Shown: positions 40,455 through 49,341 of the stretch, piece after piece
How positions within the stretch are numbered: position 1 is the first letter of the stretch
Layout: every line of letters begins with the position of its first letter
Position numbers and translations under genes: made by a program
The notes under the pieces: generated by a model
The model's input: the letters and a program-made list of their open reading frames with translations, nothing else
Database searches by the model: none
What the model was told of the DNA's origin: nothing
Assembly (NCBI RefSeq): GCF_000350225.1
Contig: NW_005179110.1
Coordinates: 93,713-157,712 of the forward strand
Length of the DNA: 64,000 nt
Source of the DNA: Chondrus crispus
Lineage: Eukaryota > Rhodophyta > Florideophyceae > Gigartinales > Gigartinaceae
Direction of reading: 5' to 3'

Positions 40455-42068
40455 CACTTGCCCTATTTCCAAAAAGCCCAGGTCTTCGACATCTTCCTCT
40501 CTGAGTTCAGTCGCCTCCATTCGCGCGCCCCACCCACGCGAAGCTATTTTTACGAGACATGGCAAAAGCACTTGCCCAACATCAAGGTGCGGAGGGTGCA
40601 TAGTTTCACAGTGTGTTCCGAATGCGATCTCATCCGAGACCTGCTCTCCAAAGCCGGTACCGATGAGTCAGCAGCTCGGCTACTTCGTGAGCGAAAAACC
40701 ACTCACAACGATATGGTTGCAGCGGAGCGGCGCGAGTACCAGAAGAAGTGTGATAAAGCAGGACTGTATCCTGGTAAGTATTGCTCTATCATTCTGGACG
40801 GTGCCGACCAGTCCGCCTTCGGTTTGCCGCATTTCCTCTTCAATACTAAGCACACAAAGGGGCACAGTATCAAAGTTAAGCTAATTGGAGTGCTTCAACA
40901 TGGTCCCGTGAAACATCTGTCCCTGTTCACTATGACAGATGAATATGAGACAGGCGCGAATCACGTACTAGAAGCTCTTCATCGGACGCTGATGGTAAAG
41001 GCTGAGAAGGGCCCACTCCCGGACACCCTGTTCGTGCAGGTGGACAATTGCACTCGCAAAAATAAGAACAGATACTTCTTCGGATACCTGGAATCCCTGG
41101 TTGCATGGGGGGTGTTTCAAGAAGTCTTTGTGTCGTTTCTACCAATTGGTCATACCCATTCTGACATAGACCAAGCGTTCAGCTGCACTGCTCGCCGGCT
41201 CAGGCATCATGAGGCTATAACTCTGGAAGACCTGATCACTGAGCTCGGGAAGGCATATAACCCTCCCCCTCACGTTGCTGATCTTCGCCAGATTATAAAC
41301 TTCTCTGGGCTGTGTGACCAAGAAAGGTGTTTGGAAAAGCCTCAACGGTTTTCCCATTTTCGATATTTCAAGTTTCACCGTGTGGAGGGGATCCCAGAGT
41401 ATCGTGGCAATTCTTTTAACACTGCATGTTCGGCGCGGGTTGGGTGTAACGACGATTGGGGCTCTCTCAAGGTTGGGCAGTGCACCGGAGGCTTCCTGAA
41501 ATTTGCACCTGACCTTGCCAAAACACCACCGACCGAAGCCACATGTCCTAACGATCTTGATAAAATCAACACCCGTCTTGTGTCTGAGGAGACACGAGTG
41601 AATGACAGGAGAAAGTTAGCCCAGCTACGGCTTCTACGCGACCGCGTGTATGAATCAAGACTGGAGAGATTCCACTGGAATCTGCGCGACGTATTTGAGA
41701 TGAAGGGAAAGTATAGAACAGTTACTGATGCGGTTGATGGCTTGCAAGACGAAATTGAAAATGATGAAGTTGAAATCAAGATGGAAGAACAACCCCTGCA
41801 AGACCTCGAATACGAATGTAATGACTTCGTAGCGGTACGCCGTTCTTCTTGCTCTATAGAAACCGTCCCGTTCTGGGTCGGGCGTGTCATATCAATTCAC
41901 AAGGACGATGAAGGCGTAACTACGGATCTCACCATCCATTGGTGGGAAGTGTACAATGGTAAATGTGCCTGGACAGGTAAGTATGCCCCCTCTAGATACA
42001 TGACATCAGGAAACCGTGGACAGAGTTTATCAGTGTCGCAACTGTTTTGTCCAGGTTTTCGGAGTTGA
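40455..42068 (+). CDS. DUF7869-type transposase, catalytic half
   Basis: 537 codons in the same frame directly after the TAG at 40452-40454, beginning HLPYFQKAQVFDIFLSEF; no ATG start. Candidate acidic catalytic residues: IILDGADQSAFGLPH (D), LFVQVDNCTRKNKNRYFFG (D), and LPIGHTHSDIDQAFSCTARR (D). This D, QxDN, GHTHxDID series is the DUF7869 signature. I infer an RNase H-fold DDE/D transposase because of it and because the protein sits within long inverted repeats. The C-terminal 200 residues are charged and end in an SH3-like stretch (FWVGRVISIHKDDEG). Confidence 0.7.
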   Translation, partial: HLPYFQKAQVFDIFLSEFSRLHSRAPPTRSYFYETWQKHLPNIKVRRVHSFTVCSECDLIRDLLSKAGTDESAARLLRERKTTHNDMVAAERREYQKKCDKAGLYPGKYCSIILDGADQSAFGLPHFLFNTKHTKGHSIKVKLIGVLQHGPVKHLSLFTMTDEYETGANHVLEALHRTLMVKAEKGPLPDTLFVQVDNCTRKNKNRYFFGYLESLVAWGVFQEVFVSFLPIGHTHSDIDQAFSCTARRLRHHEAITLEDLITELGKAYNPPPHVADLRQIINFSGLCDQERCLEKPQRFSHFRYFKFHRVEGIPEYRGNSFNTACSARVGCNDDWGSLKVGQCTGGFLKFAPDLAKTPPTEATCPNDLDKINTRLVSEETRVNDRRKLAQLRLLRDRVYESRLERFHWNLRDVFEMKGKYRTVTDAVDGLQDEIENDEVEIKMEEQPLQDLEYECNDFVAVRRSSCSIETVPFWVGRVISIHKDDEGVTTDLTIHWWEVYNGKCAWTGKYAPSRYMTSGNRGQSLSVSQLFCPGFRS

Positions 42069-42756
42069 AGAAATCGAAAGAGATCAGCGCAGCAGCGGCG
42101 AGGCAAATTAGGCAGGCTCTTGGAGTTGCGTGATATGCTGGGTGGCCTCCGCTACTCGGTGGTCAGCTTGACGCAGTCAGATACGGTAGTGAGGGTGCAA
42201 TGCCCTGGTAAACTTTGGTAAACGTGGGTGCAGCAGTACCAAAGGCCGGTTGCGACGCACCCTGGGTTTGACCAAAGATATTCATATCAGCTGAGCCTAC
42301 AGCAGTAACTGGCAAAAGAGCATCTGACTGCCTCCAGTCTCTCTACTGCAATATATATGCCACAAATGCGCATTACCATAGATATTTCTCCAGCGCACAC
42401 CCCACCGTACTGCAACGTTAGTTGTTTGAGGCCCAACATGTAATTCCTTGATGTGAGCAAGTAGCGAAGGTTCCTTCGAGGCAGACATAACTTTTATTTC
42501 TCTTCAACCTTTCCTAGATCTACGAAATGCACATATTAAGCCGGAACAAATTACCAATATGTATTATCACGAAACCACACTCCCTTGATGATATTGACCA
42601 CCTTATCAATTGACTTGGCAGTGGCTGGATGTGCAATCAACGGTACGGCCGATGGGTTCGACATCACCAGTGAGGGGGGGTTGTCCACCTTCAGCTCCTG
42701 ATTTTCTGTCAGACGAATATCGGCTGGAAGTTTATCTCCCAGTTTGACTTGGGCTT
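42069..42756. other. 3' non-coding part of the 9.1-kb transposon
   Basis: About 690 bp between the transposase stop and the right inverted repeat. Short GTAC and TACGGTA words occur. A G-run sits at the inner edge of the inverted repeat (42771-42780). No gene seen. Confidence 0.45.
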
Positions 42757-43179
42757 GGAGTTCGCGACGCGGGGGGGGGGTGGACGTGACGATACGGGTC
42801 ATCGTAGTGGGTCGGGGAGGCTTGAAGTGGGCCACAATCGCCAACTTCGAGCAAGTCCAGACAGAATTTAGGATTAAATTCTGTCGGCAGATTGTGAACA
42901 GGTATCAAATTTTTATTTAACATGAATTGTACTGCAATTTCCAAGTAAAATTGTATGATAATTTTTTTGATTTGGCCTATACAGAACCCCCCATCCCCCA
43001 GATTTAGAGAGTACATGTTTGACGATAACTTCTAAACTATTTTGGTTTGTCCACTTCTGTTTTCTGCATATCACTACTACTGCTCTAAGCTTAACAACCA
43101 TATAAAAATATCTGGAATCCGAAGGGGTGCCCCTGGTACTGTTTGGTATCCCAAATTCTGGTTACCACCAAACCAGTGT
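42757..43179 (-). repeat. Right terminal inverted repeat of the 9.1-kb transposon
   Basis: Reverse complement of 34105-34523 with few differences; ends CCAAACCAGTGT followed by TA. Confidence 0.9.
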
Positions 43180-43181
43180 TA

Positions 43182-43648
43182 GGGCAGTACGGACTGTACT
43201 GTAGCCCTGTATGATAGACGCGATAGACGCGTAACTGTATATTAAACCATGGGAACCGACGGCGGCGGAGGGAAGGCGAGCATCGGCTTGGCCAGACCCT
43301 CACCGTCGGCTAACCCGGAACGCTTACTCTAATTCGGGGACGCTCTCTCTGTTCGCCTTTTAGAGTAGAAGGACACGGGTAGCGAACGCGCACGTGCGTG
43401 TGCGAGCTAGGATCCGCCTCCGCCCGTCGGTACTGCAACGTCACCCAGTACCGCGCTGGGGCGTCGAGGCGTCGATCTGCTCTACCGCATACACTAACGC
43501 GTTTGCGACCCGACCCGCTCTACCACCGCTACCGGCCCGTGTCCTTCCTCACGCGTTGCTTACTGGTCGTTTCTGTTCTTCTTGCGTTCTACAAGGTCTC
43601 TTACGCGGACTGAGCATACACCCCTGTCGTTGGGGTGTTTGTGCAACA
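43182..43648 (+). repeat. 5' LTR of gypsy copy B, left part missing
   Basis: Matches LTR A from its TACTGTACTGTAG region onward (ATGATAGAC, CCTCCGCCCGTC, GGGGCGTCGAGGCGTCGATC) and ends GTTTGTGCAACA. About the first 175 bp are missing, replaced by the end of the 9.1-kb transposon. A TGGTCTCC primer-site match follows at 43650. Confidence 0.75.
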
Positions 43649-43725
43649 GTGGTCTCCAGACCTAGAAGACTCTCAAGATCGAACCGAGAAGACTATCGTT
43701 TACCTCCGCGTCCGTACGCGTCGAG

Positions 43726-44145
43726 ATGAGTGGTCAATATCCCACATCGATTCGCTCCGAGCCCGCCGATGTGCGAGAGGCCGCGATCGGCGTCCGAGTC
43801 GACAACGGCGACGCTGGTCCTCGAGACCGCGAACCGTCGCCCGACTTCTCCGAAGGACGCGCTCGCGCGATGTACGATCGCATCGCGGGGTATATCGAGG
43901 ATGTACGAACATCCCTTCGCATCGACGTGTCCGATCACGTCTACGCGCGCTATATGGAAGAGCTACGCTCCCTGCGCGAAGGGATGTTTGATCGCGTCAC
44001 CCAATCGTTGGAGAACCTTCGAGCACTAGTCGACCAGCTACAAAGCAGACTAGCGCTCGTGGAGGATTTGCGTCTCGACTCCCCTGTCGACGACCGGGAA
44101 GGCCGTCACAAGGGGCCGGCCTCGTCAAGACGACCGGACGCGTAA
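43726..44145 (+). pseudogene. Gypsy copy B gag, N-terminal part
   Basis: 139 residues from ATG, with a helical stretch ending SLENLRALVDQLQSRLALV (coiled coil). A TAA ends it, but the same frame continues as gag after seven codons (RFRSAEQ), so this is a nonsense change within one gag gene. Confidence 0.65.
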
Positions 44146-44166
44146 CGCTTCCGCTCTGCGGAACAA

Positions 44167-45906
44167 ATGCACGCGTTTGCCCATATGACCGCGGAGCTCA
44201 ACTCGACGCGGCGACGCGCACGCGAGGTGGAACAGACTTCGACCGTCAGGTCGCCCGGAGCCCCTATGGGAGGGCCCGGTGTCACTGTTCCCAAAGGTGC
44301 GTCCGACGCGCAAGAGGTACATCCGACTGGTACTGGCACCAGTCGGCACGCGGATGGAACGAGACCACCGATGGACGCGAATGTTGCGTCCGAAACCCAA
44401 GCCCTCCCATATGCCGCCGGAGGCATGCTGGAGATGAGACGCGTACCGTACGCGGACGACCAGGACCGTGGAGGAGCCGCCCGCGGATCAAGAGAACTGA
44501 TTCTCTCTTTCGATCCTCGCTGGGGCGGCTACCAGCCGGTGGACCTCACCCCGCATCCCGGTCCGGTCGATATCCGAACGCTGCCCGTCTCCCCTTTTGG
44601 GACGTTGGGACCCGCGGCACCCGGGGTCGAGCCCGTCCATACCATGATACAGGAGTTCAGCGATGTCGCGAACTACCGCATGTATCGGTTGGACAATGCG
44701 TCGAGGCTCGTTACCTCGGGAGACGCCAGACGGATCGCGAAGTACGTCCAGCGCCGTCGTGGGATTCGTCCCACGATGCACAGCTTCGACGGCACTGACG
44801 CGATTCAGTTACTACCGTTCCTGAAGGATATACGTATCACCTTCAACGCGCAACATCTAACCGAAGGTGTTGCCGTCTGCGTCTTCGCGCATTTTCTTGA
44901 ACGCGACGCGGAAAGATTGTATACGAGTTACACCATGCGCGGACTACGCGCTGGCCACCTTCACGATGACATATGCTGGCCTGGTCTCGTCAACCAGTTC
45001 ATCAAACGCTACCTCACGAACGACGTGTTAGGTGAAGCGTATGATACGGTCGCGACCGCGCGACAGCATCTCGACGAGACGGAGAACTCGTACGCGGATC
45101 GATTGGAGTACGCCGCGTTCCGGTGCACTGCGGTGTTCACCGAACTAGCACTCGCGCATTATTTCGTGCGCGGACTAGCCCCGGCGACCCAAGCCCCCGT
45201 GGCTGAGACGGTGCAACGACTGCCCGGATCGCAGAAGACAGACCTCTCAAGCATCCGCCGTACAGCGACGGCGGAAGGTACTACATTCTGCGCGCGTCGC
45301 GGCCTACCCCTGCCGGATCCGAAACCGGCAAGGAGAGCGGGTCGAACATCGCGGTCGAACGCGAAAAGTTCACCTGCGACAGCCCTCCATATTGGAGAAG
45401 ATGAGTGGCAGGCCGACCCTGTCCTCATCGCGCGAGGCATGGAGCAAGAGGGAGGTCGACCTCCCACGCCCGCGTCAAGGCGGTCGACCGGAAGCTTCGC
45501 CACCGCGTTCGCGCATACTCTGCGCCTGCCAAGTGGTACGGACCACAAGGTGCAAGAGCTGGACATTTCGCGTCAAGGAGGGGATCGCATATCGGCAAGT
45601 GTCCCCAAGTTAACCCAAGGGGAGACGCGTCACGCGGCATCTTTCGCATCCACAGACGGTAGCGCGTACGTCTGTTGGCTATGCCGAACGTACGGACATG
45701 CCATGTACGCGTGTCCATTCCTGTCGCTCGAACAATGGATGCTCACCACGTACAGGAATTACAAGTACCAGATGGAGACGCGTCCTGGGATGCGCAACCT
45801 CCTCCAGCAATCGGTTCGCGAGGACCGATTTCTGCGTCAAGGGTACCCGATTCGAGCGGGTGCGGGCGCCCGCTTCGCCCCCCGCGGTGGCGGGTACCGT
45901 CGTAAC
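44167..45906 (+). pseudogene. Gypsy copy B gag, capsid and zinc knuckle, interrupted by element D
   Basis: Same frame as the segment before it. Capsid-like core: MHSFDGTDAIQLLPFLKDIR, then FLERDAERLYTSY, AYDTVATARQHLDETENSYA and ALAHYFVRGLAPATQ, as in retrotransposon gag. A CCHC knuckle CWLCRTYGHAMYAC lies at about 45672-45713. The frame runs 57 bp into the LTR of element D before a stop. The true continuation is at 58516. Confidence 0.8.
44325..44435 (+). other. Three-hairpin array, gypsy copy B
   Basis: Stem 1 GACTGGT/ACCAGTC (44325-44331, 44338-44344). Stem 2 GGACGCGA with TTGCGTCC (one G-U pair as RNA). Stem 3 is weaker (ATGCC/GGCAT). Same order and spacing as the two units in copy A. 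Confidence 0.55.
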
Positions 45907-46506
45907 TGTGGTACAACCGTAGGGACGCTAAACCGTAAACGGAAAAGGACAGGCTGTACCTAAAATGAGGGAGCTTGGGGGACCGCTACACTGGAGCGTC
46001 AGGTAGAATATTCCGGAACGGTAGGAAGCACAGGACAAGGGAGGTACACCGCACTGGACACGCGCAGTCGTACTGGGGTGTAGAGCAGTATGACCGGTGG
46101 CGAGCTGGAAACCTGCGGGACTTACTTAACCGTACGGTAAAGGACTAGGGTAGGAAGTAAGGGGAGGCGTGCTTGCCTCGGTTTACCTCCAGCCCCGTGC
46201 CCCCCTATCTTATACCCCCCAGTAGGGCGGTGGCACCGGACGGACTACAGTAGCTGTACATACTGTAGCCAGCTTACTGTAGCTTACGGTAACTAAAAAT
46301 GACTACTGTACTAACCCACCGATCGGTCGCGCACCACGTGTACACCTGCACTAGCTGGTGCCACTAACTACACGTGGACTCCCACGTGGCCACATCTACA
46401 CGTGCTGGCCACGTATGCACCGTATCGGTTAACATCTTACTACTGTACTTGGCGAGGCCTCTGGCGCCCGCCTAGTGCAGTAGCGCCACTTGGCAATTGT
46501 ACCACA
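45907..46506 (-). repeat. 3' LTR of element D (600 bp)
   Basis: Plus-strand sequence runs from TGTGGTACAACC to CAATTGTACCACA, matching 57916-58515 over all 600 bases as far as I can compare. Contains TACACGTG and CTGTAC words. Confidence 0.95.
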
Positions 46507-46520
46507 AACCCCCCTTCTTA
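46507..46520 (-). promoter_or_regulatory. Polypurine tract of element D
   Basis: On the minus strand AAGAAGGGGGGTTT directly precedes the 3' LTR, the expected primer for plus-strand DNA synthesis. On the plus strand it is immediately followed by the antisense gene's first ATG at 46522. Confidence 0.7.
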
Positions 46521-46521
46521 A

Positions 46522-49341
46522 ATGACGGCACGTCCTCGTGCCGTCCGTTCGGGTCCCGTATCTCCCCTGCAAGCCGTCCCGACGACCGTGCTTGGCACGA
46601 CTATTCCGTTATCGGTATCTGCTGCCGCCTTCCTGGCCGACGACCGCACCGCGTTGACTCCTTTCGTAATGGGCAAGCGCCGGCGCCCCGGTCGGACAGC
46701 TCGGCGGTCTTTCGCTCGGCTATATAAGCCGGGCGAGGATTCCCATGCGGTCAAGACTCTGGCTCCCCCATGCGATCGACCCTCACCCGTACTAACCACA
46801 TCTCTTCCCAACCAGACGGTACGAGCGACTTCCACGACTTCTTCTGTCCCTATTATCTCACCGATGTCGGAACAGGTGAATAACCCGACGGTGCCGGCGG
46901 TGGATCCGCCGGCGGTACGGTCGAGGGCTGAGGCGACACCGCCCCGCTCTCCCCTACTGAGACCGCTACGGAGTATCCCCGTACCGCGTCTCCCGTCGCT
47001 CGCCCGAGCGGTGAGTCGGTTGAGAGCAGCAACGGTGACACCGGCCTCCCCTGACCCGCTCGAAAGGGCGGACCGTTCAACGGTGATCAGAAGGCCCCGG
47101 AGGAACCGCGGTGTGCGAGCCAATCGATCAATGAGCCTACGAGAGGTGGCCCGCAGCGCGTTCCCTGGCCAAGAACTCGACCACCGCTGGCGGCGCACGG
47201 GGCGGCCATCTGCTGCTCCGGAGCCCCCGCTAACTGTCGCGGAATACAGTAGGCTTGCCCATCGGTACCTCGACGCGGCGCGCTTCGCGGCGATCCCCGT
47301 TCAACGTGGGGCCCGCAGCCGGTCGGCGAAACGCCACGGGGGTCAGCGGACCCAAGGCGAGGCCTGGATCGACCGCTGGCGCCATTCGCCGTGTCGGGTT
47401 TTGGCGGACCCGGGGAGTGACATCATGTATGTCCGCTGCCCCGAGGAGGTGGCGTACCACAAGGCCCTGTTGCCGTTGCTCGCCCGGTTCGGCCGGGCGG
47501 ACCAAGCGGTCCCCCATGCTCGGTTGGTGGCTTTCCCCCGCCCGCTATGGGGTTGGTACAGCGTCGCCAACCGTCGCAGGTGGGGCGAGGACGCCGCACG
47601 TGAGAGCCGCCTCCGTTGGCGAGGTACGGATTTCTTCTTCCACCTCTGGCACTGCACGGAATTCTTCTCCGTGCCAGTCCAAGCGCGGTCGAAGCTCTAT
47701 ATGCACCTGCCCACCGACTGGTCCGATTTTGAGGCGCCCGAGCACCTCTGCGTGCCGACGCCCAGTGTGATGGCGTACGTCGCCTCACGGTGGTTGTCGG
47801 GCTCTCGGACCGCGGTGGATAACCAGCAGCGAGCGCTGGTCCGTGCCATCACGCTGTCGGAGTGGGCAGCTCTCGTGCTCCACTGCTTCCTCCGTGCGGT
47901 GTGTGAGGGGATGCCGTTCTTCACGCGCTGTCCCGATCCGCGTCTGGACGCGCGCCGGCATCAACCCTGCCCGGGCGTGCTGTTCCGCCTGCAATCGTCT
48001 TTGGTTGCATTGATCCGATCGGTGGGGATAGCCGCGTTGGTCGAAGGTTCCCCATTCGATGCCGACTACACCGACCAGCTCTTGGAATTCACCCTTCACC
48101 GGCCGTGGAGGGACGACGCAGACTTTATCTGGTACGATTACCGTACTGGAGTCATCCCTCACATGCCTCGGCGTGGGGAGGAAGAACCGGAGGGTCCTCA
48201 TGAAGACCCCAACCAGTCGGTCATACCGGGGTCACCAGGACTCCCTCTCGAGGAGGCCCCCACGGCGACACCCGCTCAAGCGGAGCTGCCGGAGGTAGCG
48301 TACCTCAACGGACTTGGAAGGGAGTGGGGCTCAATGGGTCCCGCTCCCCCGCAGGAGACCGTACGGAATTTACCCCAGCCCCCCACCTCGGTGGTAGTCG
48401 AGGCGTGCCCCCTTGGGTCGGCCTACAGGGCCACGGGGGTCGACGAAGAAATGGAGAGGCCCCCGCCGCCCCCGCTGGGCTCGGTGGAGGTTGTCGAGAT
48501 TGCCGACGAGACCCCCTTGGGGGCTGGTGAGGCTCCCAAGTTACCACTCGCCGGGGTGACCGGGCCGGAATCTCCGTCTTGGAAGACAGAGGCTCCGCCG
48601 CCTTCGCCGGATAGCCGTCCTCCGCTCCGGCCCCCGCCAGTTCACAGCGTGGCGGCGGCGTTGGCGCCGTATTTGGGTTCCCCGAGCGACAGTTCATCGG
48701 CTGCGCGGATCTCCCGACTTGGGGTCGGAGCGCGCATGCCCATGCGCGACCGCTGGGCCAGCGCGGGGCCTCTGCCAGCGCGCTCACCCTTGTCGAGGGA
48801 GGACCAGGATCCGAAACGGTTTACGCCGGTCGTGGGCGGGGCGGAGCCTCCGCCGGCCGCCTCGTCCTCTTCCGCGACGAGCGAGAGTCCGATACGGTCC
48901 CGACCAGCAGCCGGCGGGTCATCCCAGCCCATGCCGACATCACCCGCCGGGTTTCGTCCCGAGGCGGAAGCAGGTGCCTTCGCGGTTCTACAGTACGCAT
49001 GTTCGTACGAGAACCTCGAGGTGCCTTCCACCGTGACGGATGCGCTCGTGGCCGCTCGCTCGTGGATCCACGCCTTGCGCCAACGTGACGCAGAGCTTGC
49101 CGAGGCGCGCCGTCAGCTCTCCATTTTGGAAAGCGAGGCTGCAGAGGGTGCGACTCTCGTCCGGACAGCTGCGTCAACAATTGACGAGCTCGGTCGAGTC
49201 TTCTCCGGGCGCCGCAAGCGCAGGGCTGAGATGCTACCTGCGCCAGGTTTCACCAACCGGTCTTCTGGGGCGAGCATGGCGGGGCGCGCCGACAGTTTGA
49301 CCGAGGGCGTCCACTCGCCCAAACGCGCGAGGCTCGAATAG
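46522..49341 (+). CDS. Antisense gene of element D, unknown function
   Basis: A plus-strand frame of 939 codons inside a minus-strand retrotransposon, between pol and 3' LTR. A TATATAA core in CGGCTATATAAGCCGGG at 46717-46733 and an ATG at 46864 (MSEQVNNPTVPAVD) suggest a true product of 825 residues, close to the 822 of the equivalent gene at 61344. Layout: proline/arginine-rich N-terminus, a folded middle of about 350 residues rich in W and H (WIDRWRHSPCRVLADPGSD, FFFHLWHCTEFFSVPV, HRPWRDDADFIWYDY), a long proline-rich linker, and a C-terminal coiled coil (ALRQRDAELAEARRQLSILE) ending in basic residues. No known domain recognised. Extra antisense frames at this place are known in some plant gypsy elements. 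Confidence 0.7.
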   Translation: MTARPRAVRSGPVSPLQAVPTTVLGTTIPLSVSAAAFLADDRTALTPFVMGKRRRPGRTARRSFARLYKPGEDSHAVKTLAPPCDRPSPVLTTSLPNQTVRATSTTSSVPIISPMSEQVNNPTVPAVDPPAVRSRAEATPPRSPLLRPLRSIPVPRLPSLARAVSRLRAATVTPASPDPLERADRSTVIRRPRRNRGVRANRSMSLREVARSAFPGQELDHRWRRTGRPSAAPEPPLTVAEYSRLAHRYLDAARFAAIPVQRGARSRSAKRHGGQRTQGEAWIDRWRHSPCRVLADPGSDIMYVRCPEEVAYHKALLPLLARFGRADQAVPHARLVAFPRPLWGWYSVANRRRWGEDAARESRLRWRGTDFFFHLWHCTEFFSVPVQARSKLYMHLPTDWSDFEAPEHLCVPTPSVMAYVASRWLSGSRTAVDNQQRALVRAITLSEWAALVLHCFLRAVCEGMPFFTRCPDPRLDARRHQPCPGVLFRLQSSLVALIRSVGIAALVEGSPFDADYTDQLLEFTLHRPWRDDADFIWYDYRTGVIPHMPRRGEEEPEGPHEDPNQSVIPGSPGLPLEEAPTATPAQAELPEVAYLNGLGREWGSMGPAPPQETVRNLPQPPTSVVVEACPLGSAYRATGVDEEMERPPPPPLGSVEVVEIADETPLGAGEAPKLPLAGVTGPESPSWKTEAPPPSPDSRPPLRPPPVHSVAAALAPYLGSPSDSSSAARISRLGVGARMPMRDRWASAGPLPARSPLSREDQDPKRFTPVVGGAEPPPAASSSSATSESPIRSRPAAGGSSQPMPTSPAGFRPEAEAGAFAVLQYACSYENLEVPSTVTDALVAARSWIHALRQRDAELAEARRQLSILESEAAEGATLVRTAASTIDELGRVFSGRRKRRAEMLPAPGFTNRSSGASMAGRADSLTEGVHSPKRARLE
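46720..46726 (+). promoter_or_regulatory. TATA box for the antisense gene of element D
   Basis: TATATAA within palindromic GGCTATATAAGCC, about 140 bp upstream of the ATG at 46864. Confidence 0.5.

Larger units (their letters stand above)
34105..43179. mobile_element. 9.1-kb DNA transposon with long TIRs, methyltransferase and DUF7869-type transposase
   Basis: The ends are inverted repeats of about 420 bp that differ at only a handful of positions. They start ACACTGGTTTGGTGGTAACC and are flanked by TA on both sides (34103-34104, 43180-43181). Inside, two gene units diverge from a shared 1.2-kb region: a ParB-like plus DNA methyltransferase gene on the minus strand, and a two-part putative transposase on the plus strand. 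The near-identity of the repeats suggests a young element. The left flank is gag of gypsy copy A and the right flank is the LTR of copy B, so the target site is not a simple one. Confidence 0.75.
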
